A DNA stretch of 5,581 bases from an uncultured Acidobacteriota bacterium (lineage in GTDB: Bacteria; Acidobacteriota; JAAYUB01). The stretch is from the NCBI GenBank assembly GCA_937925645.1, contig CALAMB010000457.1, forward strand, positions 1-5,581, written 5' to 3'. The notes beneath the pieces were generated by a model. It was not told the DNA's origin and did no database searches. It worked only from the letters and a program-made list of their open reading frames with translations. Numbering within the stretch: the stretch's first letter is position 1; every line of letters begins with the position of its first letter. A program made the position numbers and the translations under genes. Below are positions 1-3,833 of the stretch, piece after piece.

Positions 1-375
1 GGGATCTGGCTGGCCGGCCGCGAGGACCGCATGAAGGGCCGCTTCACCGGCGCCGGCCGCCAACCGCTGGACCAGGTGCTGCGCGCCGTGGACCGCACCC
101 GGCCTGTCATCCTGATGGACCACCAGCCGTTCAGGCTGGACGACGCGGCGCGGCACGGGGTGGACCTGCAGGTGTCGGGGCACACCCACCACGGCCAGCT
201 CTGGCCGCTCAGCTTCATCACCCGCGCCGTTTATCCCGTCAGCTGGGGATACAGGCGGATCGGCGGCACGCACGTCTACGTGTCGTGCGGCTTCGGCACG
301 TGGGGCCCACCCGTCCGCGTGGGCAACCGCCCGGAAATCGTGCTCATCGAGGTCGCGTTCAACCCGCAGAGTTGA
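1..375 (+). CDS. Metallophosphoesterase, C-terminal part (left edge truncates it)
   Basis: The frame is open from base 1 to a TGA at 373-375, giving 124 visible residues; the true start lies outside the window. The visible part carries the end of a calcineurin-like metallophosphoesterase domain. There is a metal-binding His in DHQP (visible residue 41, codon 121-123) and the family motif GHTHHGQ (residues 60-66, GHTH at 178-189), followed by the closing beta strands (YVSCGFGTWGPP, then the terminal strand EIVLIEV). Enzymes of this family use a two-metal centre to hydrolyse phosphoesters. The GHTH-x-GQ plus downstream 'G..GTWG.P.R' pattern resembles the YaeI/YkuE-type, often membrane-linked, phosphodiesterases; this is recalled family knowledge. 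The substrate cannot be told from this half, and the N-terminal catalytic motifs are not visible. The stop codon lies inside the first of two GTTGAGG units that open the repeat block downstream. No terminator was seen. Confidence 0.9.
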   Translation, partial: GIWLAGREDRMKGRFTGAGRQPLDQVLRAVDRTRPVILMDHQPFRLDDAARHGVDLQVSGHTHHGQLWPLSFITRAVYPVSWGYRRIGGTHVYVSCGFGTWGPPVRVGNRPEIVLIEVAFNPQS

Positions 376-384
376 GGGTTGAGG
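371..384. repeat. Two 7-bp GTTGAGG units spanning the metallophosphoesterase stop codon
   Basis: GTTGAGG occurs twice in tandem (371-377, 378-384) and a third GTT follows. The first unit contains the TGA stop of the upstream gene. The word is close to the GTTGATG module found elsewhere in the window. It sits just before the junction word CGTGCTCGT, as a GTTGATG array does in the inverted copy near 2600. Confidence 0.7.
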
Positions 385-393
385 GTTCGTGCT

Positions 394-451
394 CGTCATC
401 GTAATTCGTGATCGTAATTCGTAATCGTGATCGTAATCGTGATCGTGATCG
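394..451. repeat. Module A: 6-bp CGTRAT tandem repeat
   Basis: About nine units of CGTAAT, CGTGAT or CGTCAT, two with an extra T, run from 394 to the junction word ATCGAACCGT (448-457). It is preceded by the word CGTGCTCGT (388-396). The same array, with both flanking words, occurs inverted at 2534-2597. Confidence 0.85.
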
Positions 452-460
452 AACCGTCTG

Positions 461-588
461 AAGGTTTAAAGGTTTAAAGGTTTGAAGGTTTGAAGGTTTG
501 AAGGTTTGAAGGTTCGCAGGTTCGCAGGTTCGCAGGTTCGCAGGTTCGCAAGTTCACAGGTTCGCAGGTTCGAAGGTTCGCGGGTTCG
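461..588. repeat. Module B: sixteen 8-bp units, AAGGTTTG to CAGGTTCG
   Basis: Sixteen consecutive 8-bp units fill 461-588 with no insertion or deletion. They change in stages: two AAGGTTTA, four AAGGTTTG, one AAGGTTCG, four CAGGTTCG, one divergent CAAGTTCA, two CAGGTTCG, one AAGGTTCG and one CGGGTTCG. The blockwise variants suggest local duplication of neighbouring units. On the other strand it reads as an open frame with the eight-residue period NLRTCEPA, which I take to be a by-product. A shorter degenerate inverted copy is at 2495-2535. Confidence 0.92.
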
Positions 589-593
589 AAACC

Positions 594-628
594 GTTGATT
601 GTCGATAGTTGATCGTTGATGGTTGATC
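594..628. repeat. Module C: five 7-bp GTTGATN units
   Basis: The units are GTTGATT, GTCGATA, GTTGATC, GTTGATG and GTTGATC, in perfect 7-bp phase. Inverted versions (ATCAACC/TCAACGA words) occur at 2464-2490, 2602-2622 and 5551-5581. Confidence 0.85.
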
Positions 629-629
629 T

Positions 630-657
630 GTCTTTCGTCTTTCGTCTCCCGTCTCCT
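630..657. repeat. Module D: four 7-bp GTCTYYC units
   Basis: The units are GTCTTTC twice, GTCTCCC and GTCTCCT, contiguous with module C except for one base. The inverted counterpart is the GGGAGAC array at 5511-5545. Confidence 0.82.
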
Positions 658-658
658 G

Positions 659-690
659 ATTCACCCATTCACCCATTCACCCATTCACCG
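659..690. repeat. Module E: four 8-bp ATTCACCC units at the 3' end of the HAD gene
   Basis: Three ATTCACCC units are followed by ATTCACCG, in perfect 8-bp phase. The last unit contains the TGA stop (685-687 on the - strand) of the HAD gene. The same unit occurs inverted, six times, on the other side of that gene (1264-1311), so the gene is bracketed by inverted arrays. A related array (GAGTCGGT) is at 5482-5513. Confidence 0.88.
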
Positions 691-1188
691 GTCCCAATCG
701 GCTAAAACGTCCGGCAATTCCCCCAGCTCCAGGATGGTTCGGACACCTTCCCCCTCCGGCCGCTCTCCGGTGCGCCGGTTGAGCCACACGGCGCGCAGGC
801 CCGCCTGCCGCGCCCCTTGCACGTCCTTGTCGTAATCGTCGCCCACCATGACGACGCGCTGCGCCGCCAGGCCGAGATCGCGCAGGACGGATTCGAAAAA
901 CGCCGCGCTCGGCTTGGGATGGCCGATCCGCCGGTAGCAGTAGACGCGGTCGAGCCATCGCTCCAGATCCACCCGGCGCAGGGCGGCCCGGATCTGCGCT
1001 TCGTCCGAATCGGCGGCATTGGTGGCCAGGGCCAGCGTCCACGCGGGGTGCAGGGCGGCCAGCGCCGCGGCCGCCCCCGGCAACGCCGCCAGCTTCGGCC
1101 AGCCGATCATCGGCCCACGGCAACCGGGGAAATCCACCATCAAGGTGTCTCCCCAGTCGAAGAGCACGCAACGCTCGCTGCGGTTCAC
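685..1188 (-). CDS. HAD-superfamily hydrolase (small phosphatase-like)
   Basis: This 167-residue protein has the HAD motifs in order. Motif I is FDWGDTL (nucleophile Asp11), motif II ATNA (Thr56), motif III the Lys of HPKPS (Lys92), and motif IV VGDDYDKDVQGAR (acidic pair Asp117/118, then Asp122). Family members usually hydrolyse phosphate esters through an aspartyl-phosphate; the substrate here is unknown. Motif I reads D-W-G-D-T, so the usual second Asp (nucleophile +2) is Gly and an Asp sits at +3. I chose the GTG at 1188 because a GGAG Shine-Dalgarno (1196-1199) lies 7 nt before it and a TACAAT -10-like box overlaps the upstream ATG. The 11 codons between the ATG at 1221 and this GTG also have A/T-rich third positions unlike the rest of the gene. 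The ATG at 1221 (178 residues) remains possible. No operon partner is visible. The stop lies inside an 8-bp repeat. Confidence 0.88.
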   Translation of the reverse strand: MNRSERCVLFDWGDTLMVDFPGCRGPMIGWPKLAALPGAAAALAALHPAWTLALATNAADSDEAQIRAALRRVDLERWLDRVYCYRRIGHPKPSAAFFESVLRDLGLAAQRVVMVGDDYDKDVQGARQAGLRAVWLNRRTGERPEGEGVRTILELGELPDVLADWDR

Positions 1189-1195
1189 GGCCTCG

Positions 1196-1199
1196 CTCC
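1196..1199 (-). promoter_or_regulatory. Ribosome binding site for the HAD gene GTG start
   Basis: GGAG on the - strand, 7 nt before the GTG at 1188. The competing ATG at 1221 has no purine-rich sequence at a suitable distance, so this site decides the start choice. Confidence 0.5.
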
Positions 1200-1219
1200 G
1201 ACGATGAAGAAATTGCTCC

Positions 1220-1248
1220 ATTGTAAGCCGAAATGGGGATCAAGGCCA
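1220..1248 (-). promoter_or_regulatory. Possible weak promoter for the HAD gene
   Basis: A -10-like TACAAT (1220-1225, five of six consensus bases) lies 17 nt from a poor -35 candidate TGGCCT (1243-1248, three of six). If used, transcription would begin near 1213, downstream of the ATG at 1221, which fits the GTG start. This is tentative because of the weak -35. Confidence 0.25.
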
Positions 1249-1263
1249 GGGATCAGAGGTCGG

Positions 1264-1311
1264 TGAATGGGTGAATGGGTGAATGGGTGAATGGGTGAAT
1301 GGGTGAATGGG
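1264..1311. repeat. Module E inverted: six 8-bp TGAATGGG units
   Basis: Six identical TGAATGGG units stand in perfect phase, preceded by CGG as at the other side of the HAD gene. Together with 659-690 they form an inverted pair around that gene. Perfect identity between units points to recent expansion. Confidence 0.92.
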
Positions 1312-1324
1312 AACAGGGCGGATC

Positions 1325-1397
1325 TCATTGATCATTTTTCATTGATCATTTCGGATTATTGGTTATTGATGATTGCTTATATCTTATTGGCTATTTG
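1325..1397. repeat. AT-rich short repeats: 13-bp pair and degenerate 7-bp TTATTGG units
   Basis: TCATTGATCATTT occurs at 1325-1337 and 1339-1351. It is followed by six loose 7-bp units (TTATTGG, TTATTGA, TGATTGC, TTATATC, TTATTGG, CTATTTG) at 1356-1397. Base composition is far more AT-rich than the genes. A related word, CATTTTTCATTG, recurs near 5445-5456. Confidence 0.6.
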
Positions 1398-1437
1398 GAA
1401 ACGAGTCCATTCGTGCGGTTGATGGGAGTTGGGTACT

Positions 1438-1466
1438 GGGGTTGGGGCTGGGGCTGGGGCTGGGGG
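1438..1466 (+). other. G-quadruplex-type G-run array
   Basis: Five runs of four or five G (1438-1441, 1444-1447, 1450-1453, 1456-1459, 1462-1466) are separated by two-base TT or CT linkers. This fits a very stable two- to four-tier G-quadruplex pattern on the + strand. It lies inside a wider stretch of words such as GGGAACTGG and TACTGGG (about 1424-1531). No gene overlaps it. Confidence 0.75.
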
Positions 1467-1504
1467 CTGAATATTGGGAACTGGGTGCTGGGAACTGGCA
1501 AACT

Positions 1505-1565
1505 GGACCTGGGTACGGGGTACTGGGATCCAAAACTCAGATCCCAGAACCCAGGTCCCAGGTCC
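1505..1565. repeat. Long imperfect inverted repeat (26-nt arms)
   Basis: Arms 1505-1530 and 1540-1565 pair at about 22 of 26 positions around a 9-nt loop. The outer nine bases (GGACCTGGG with CCCAGGTCC) and inner eight (CTGGGATC with GATCCCAG) pair perfectly, and the middle is partly mismatched. There is no U-run after it, so it does not look like a simple intrinsic terminator. The left arm carries the G-rich words of the preceding stretch and the right arm their complement. Confidence 0.7.
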
Positions 1566-1570
1566 GATCA

Positions 1571-1640
1571 CGAATTACGATTACGATAACGATGACGAAA
1601 TCCGAAGTTCGATGACCGATTTCCGAATTCCGATGTCCGA
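1571..1640. repeat. Module A inverted (6-bp TTACGA) followed by 7-bp NNTCCGA units
   Basis: TTACGA, TTACGA, TAACGA and TGACGA (1575-1598) match 2550-2573 exactly over 24 bases, including the order of variant units. They are followed by six degenerate 7-bp units ending in CGA (AATCCGA, AGTTCGA, TGACCGA, TTTCCGA, ATTCCGA, TGTCCGA) at 1599-1640. Confidence 0.75.
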
Positions 1641-1683
1641 AGTCGGCGACGGGGTCGGATCAATCAGCCATCGCGCCACGATC

Positions 1684-1769
1684 CCGGCCCGAAAGGGCCG
1701 GACCGGATTAGCCAGGGGCGCAGCCCCTGGTGGGCGGCGGTTTGTCGTGTGATCGCCCCAGCGGGGCGA
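1684..1769. repeat. REP-like three-hairpin unit upstream of the RAYT gene
   Basis: There are three palindromes in a row: 1684-1701 (7-bp stem CCGGCCC/GGGCCGG, loop GAAA), 1712-1730 (8-bp stem CCAGGGGC/GCCCCTGG, loop GCA) and 1753-1769 (7-bp stem TCGCCCC/GGGGCGA, loop AGC). The first two are joined by ACCGGATTAG. The same three hairpins occur in reverse order and orientation at 2349-2448. Over 1683-1732 against 2400-2449 the two copies match as an inverted repeat at 48 of 50 positions, both differences lying in the tetraloop. RAYT enzymes of this family are known to recognise such palindromes. Confidence 0.88.
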
Positions 1770-1844
1770 CAGACCATTACTCGGATCAACGCGCTATTTT
1801 TCGGACACCTTCCCGGCGCATCCGTTTGTACAGGTAGAACCATG

Positions 1845-1850
1845 AGGAGG
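1845..1850 (+). promoter_or_regulatory. Strong ribosome binding site of the RAYT gene
   Basis: A perfect AGGAGG lies 5 nt before the ATG at 1856. It overlaps an in-frame GTG at 1850, which is therefore unlikely to be the start. Confidence 0.8.
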
Positions 1851-1855
1851 TGGCC

Positions 1856-2311
1856 ATGCCGCAATCGTACGCGCAGATCCTGTTGCACCTGGTGTTCGCC
1901 ACCAAGGGGCGTGAGCCGTTCCTGGCCGATCCCGCCATCCGCCGAGAATTGTACCGATACCTCTGCGGCATAGGCCGGCGGATGCGCTGCCCCATCCTCG
2001 CCGCGGGCGGCACCGCGGACCACGTCCACGCTCTGGCCGGCCTGTGCCGGACGGTGACCGTGGCCGACCTGATGGAGGAGCTCAAAGGCGGGTCCTCGAA
2101 GTGGATCAAGGAGAAGGGCGCCGCCCTGTGGACCTTCCATTGGCAAACGGGGTACGCCGCGTTTTCGGTGAGCCGGTCGCAGGCGGACGCCGTCCGCCGC
2201 TACATCGACAGCCAGGAGGAACACCACCGCCGGGTGACGTTTGAAGCGGAGTTCGTGGAGCTGCTCCGGCTCCACCACGTGCCGTACGACGAGCGGACCC
2301 TCTGGGATTGA
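1856..2311 (+). CDS. REP-associated tyrosine transposase (RAYT) / IS200-like Y1 transposase
   Basis: This 151-residue protein has the full Y1 HUH-transposase layout. His11 is in the opening strand (LLHLVFATKGREPF). The metal-binding HUH is DHVH (His56 and His58, codons at 2021-2029). Next come the conserved GGSSKWI (78-84) and WQTGYAAFSVS (96-106) blocks. The catalytic Tyr116 with Gln120 lies in the helix RRYIDSQEEHH, and the tail YDERTLWD is typical. All key residues are present, so the enzyme looks intact. Family members nick and rejoin single-stranded DNA through a 5'-phosphotyrosine link; RAYTs act on REP hairpins. No TnpB-like partner gene is present. The gene is bracketed by mirrored three-hairpin units (1684-1769 and 2349-2448), the arrangement of a REPtron. 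The ATG start is fixed by the AGGAGG at 1845-1850. The alternative, a plain IS200-family transposon, is less likely because of the palindromes. Confidence 0.93.
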   Translation: MPQSYAQILLHLVFATKGREPFLADPAIRRELYRYLCGIGRRMRCPILAAGGTADHVHALAGLCRTVTVADLMEELKGGSSKWIKEKGAALWTFHWQTGYAAFSVSRSQADAVRRYIDSQEEHHRRVTFEAEFVELLRLHHVPYDERTLWD

Positions 2312-2348
2312 TCGGATGGCGAGCGGGTGGTTCCGCGGCCCCGATGCC

Positions 2349-2448
2349 GCCCCGCTGGGGCTCGGGGGGAGGAAAACAGCTCCTGTGTCGATGGCCTCGC
2401 ACCAGGGGCTGCGCCCCTGGCTAATCCGGTCCGGCCCTGGCGGGCCGG
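2349..2448. repeat. REP-like three-hairpin unit downstream of the RAYT gene, mirror copy
   Basis: The hairpins are at 2349-2361 (5-bp stem GCCCC/GGGGC), 2402-2420 (8-bp stem CCAGGGGC/GCCCCTGG, loop TGC) and 2431-2448 (7-bp stem CCGGCCC/GGGCCGG, loop TGGC). CTAATCCGGT joins the last two and is the exact complement of the upstream linker. The spacer between the first and second hairpin (2362-2401) is longer than upstream (22 bases) and not similar to it. None is followed by a U-run, so they do not look like terminators. Confidence 0.87.
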
Positions 2449-2463
2449 GTGCGTGCCGAACGC

Positions 2464-2490
2464 TCAACGATCAACCATCAACGATCAACT
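2464..2490. repeat. Module C inverted: 7-bp TCAACGA/TCAACCA units
   Basis: TCAACGA, TCAACCA and TCAACGA plus a partial unit stand in 7-bp phase. This is the reverse complement of the GTTGATN array at 594-628 and lies next to module B, as there. Confidence 0.75.
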
Positions 2491-2494
2491 GTCG

Positions 2495-2535
2495 AGAACC
2501 TGCGAACCTGCGAACGCTCAAACAAACCTTTAAAC
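2495..2535. repeat. Module B inverted, short and degenerate
   Basis: Two GAACCTGC units (2496-2511) are followed by decayed units GAACGCTC, AAACAAAC and CTTTAAAC. Read on the - strand this gives TTTAAAGG first and GGTTCGCA later, the same internal gradient as the sixteen-unit array at 461-588. Confidence 0.68.
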
Positions 2536-2549
2536 GGTTCGATTCCGAG

Positions 2550-2592
2550 TTACGATTACGATAACGATGACGATGACGATTACGAATTACGA
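2550..2592. repeat. Module A inverted: seven 6-bp TTACGA units
   Basis: The units are TTACGA, TTACGA, TAACGA, TGACGA, TGACGA, TTACGA and, after one extra A, TTACGA. The array is flanked by the complements of ATCGAACCGT (2534-2543) and CGTGCTCGT (2589-2597), exactly as in the copy at 388-457. Confidence 0.83.
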
Positions 2593-2601
2593 GCACGTAC
2601 A

Positions 2602-2622
2602 ATCAACCATCAACCATCAACT
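2602..2622. repeat. Module C inverted: three 7-bp ATCAACC units
   Basis: ATCAACC, ATCAACC and ATCAACT. It occupies the position that GTTGAGG has in the first block, on the outer side of module A. The remaining 28 bases up to the HD gene stop show nothing recognisable, and no intrinsic terminator is seen after that gene. Confidence 0.72.
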
Positions 2623-2650
2623 CTGAACGTATGGGAACGTGCCGCGACGA

Positions 2651-3811
2651 TCAGGCCTCCGGCCCGGCCGAGTCGGGGTGGATGCCCGCCGCGTCGATGC
2701 CCCGGATCTTGAATTCGGGATCCATCAGGAAGCTGGAGAACACCGCCATGAACGCCAGCGCCGACTCGGCCATGAGGGGCTTGTCCTGGTACAGCTCGTC
2801 CAGGCTGCGGTTGCGTGTTTCCTTGTCCTCGTGGTCGAAGCGGAACTTGAACAGGCCGTCCAGCCGGTGGGCGGCGCTGCTGGGCGTGACCCGCGTGATG
2901 GCGCCCTGCTGGCAGTACGCCATCGCCTCCATCAGGATCGCCCGCTGGTCCTTCATGTCCTGCAGGTGATACATGAAAATGTGCTGCAGAATGCGCTGCG
3001 CCTCCGACAGGCTGGTCCGGGCGATGGTGGCGAACAGGCGCTCGCAGGCCGGATCGATGCTGTCCAGTCCGGCGTTGCGAAGCAGCGAGAGAAACACCGC
3101 GTTCTTGAACAGTTGGTAGAGCCGGCGGGCGCCGTTGATCTTCCCCGGCACCGGGTGGGGCGGCCGCATGCAGAAGCGGGCGCGCGTGTCGGTGAACAGC
3201 AGCGCGAAGATCATCTCGTAGCACTCGATGTCGGCCTTGTCGCTGTATAGGTCCATGCGCAGGTCCAGCGTGTTGTCCAGCCGGTCGGCCAGCTTGATCC
3301 GGACCAGCTCCGGCGTCCTGTGGGCGCGCTCCAGCATCCGGCCCAGGTAGTTGTAATATTTCTCCCCCGACTGAATCGCCAGGATCTCCAGCCGCTCGTT
3401 GAGGAACCACTCGTCCTCGGGCTTGAGCCGGCGGATCAGCGCAGCGTAATGCGCCTCCAGCGATCGCCAGGCGTCCGCCGGATAGCGGTCCGGGGTGATG
3501 TCCTCCTGCTTGTCGTGGAACAGGATGGTGAGCAGGTCGAGGAGAGTGAACTTCTCCACCGCCCGGCTGAGCAGGGCCATGGCGCGGATGGGGTGGATGA
3601 TGGCGTACGGCCCCAGGCGCCGCTTGGTCTGCCCGTACGCTTCGCCCAGGTAGTGGAGCGCCTCCAGGATGATGTCGCTCTCCGGCTCATCGAGGCGGTT
3701 GCCCACGGCCAGGGCCAGGACGGCCCGCCAGTTGATGGGTGAGGCCGAGAGCTGGTAGTTGATCGACGCGGACAGGCTCAGGAACTGGTGCGCGTTGATG
3801 ATGGTTCTCAT
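2651..3811 (-). CDS. HD-domain phosphohydrolase, RelA/SpoT-hydrolase-like
   Basis: This 386-residue protein has an N-terminal all-helical HD metal site: His73 (IIHPIRA), His99-Asp100 (LFHDKQED) and Asp176 (KLADRLDNT). The HD-x-x-ED and 'KLADRL.N' patterns are those of the (p)ppGpp hydrolase half of RelA/SpoT and of small alarmone hydrolases (family knowledge), so a Mn-dependent nucleotide pyrophosphohydrolase is the best guess. No alarmone synthetase domain is visible. Residues 195-386 look helical and I do not recognise them. The ATG at 3811 is well supported by GGAGG 7 nt upstream. It follows pcnB by 22 nt on the same strand and is almost certainly co-transcribed. The first 28 residues (including INYQLSASPIN) are low-complexity and outside the HD fold. 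The hydrolase activity is inferred from the motifs; another HD phosphohydrolase substrate is possible. Confidence 0.82.
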   Translation of the reverse strand: MRTIINAHQFLSLSASINYQLSASPINWRAVLALAVGNRLDEPESDIILEALHYLGEAYGQTKRRLGPYAIIHPIRAMALLSRAVEKFTLLDLLTILFHDKQEDITPDRYPADAWRSLEAHYAALIRRLKPEDEWFLNERLEILAIQSGEKYYNYLGRMLERAHRTPELVRIKLADRLDNTLDLRMDLYSDKADIECYEMIFALLFTDTRARFCMRPPHPVPGKINGARRLYQLFKNAVFLSLLRNAGLDSIDPACERLFATIARTSLSEAQRILQHIFMYHLQDMKDQRAILMEAMAYCQQGAITRVTPSSAAHRLDGLFKFRFDHEDKETRNRSLDELYQDKPLMAESALAFMAVFSSFLMDPEFKIRGIDAAGIHPDSAGPEA

Positions 3812-3818
3812 GCTCGGC

Positions 3819-3823
3819 CCTCC
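3819..3823 (-). promoter_or_regulatory. Ribosome binding site of the HD gene in the pcnB-HD gap
   Basis: GGAGG on the - strand, 7 nt before the ATG at 3811, inside the 22-nt gap (3812-3833) after the pcnB stop. No promoter fits in this gap, which supports co-transcription. Confidence 0.75.
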
Positions 3824-3833
3824 CCGAAGCGGA

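Noticed and set aside
474..668. A 64-codon - strand frame with the period NLRTCEPA
   Set aside because: It is produced entirely by the 8-bp and 7-bp tandem arrays (an 8-bp unit gives an eight-residue period). No ribosome site or conserved domain is seen.
371..690. A CRISPR array
   Set aside because: The units are 6-8 bp and directly contiguous, with no unique spacers and no cas genes nearby.
1359..1752. Small + strand frames of 76-92 codons
   Set aside because: They consist of translated tandem words (for example Gly-Trp repeats from the G-run array) with no ribosome site and no recognisable domain.
1684..1769. Intrinsic terminators
   Set aside because: The stems are GC-rich, but none is followed by a run of T on either strand. 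The mirrored duplication around the transposase gene explains them better.
1664..2467. A 267-codon - strand frame opposite the RAYT gene
   Set aside because: It runs through both REP-like hairpin units and is antisense to an intact transposase with all catalytic residues.
2449..2712. An 87-codon + strand frame containing YDYDNDDDDDYELR
   Set aside because: The acidic run is the translation of the 6-bp TTACGA array, and it overlaps the end of the HD gene on the other strand.
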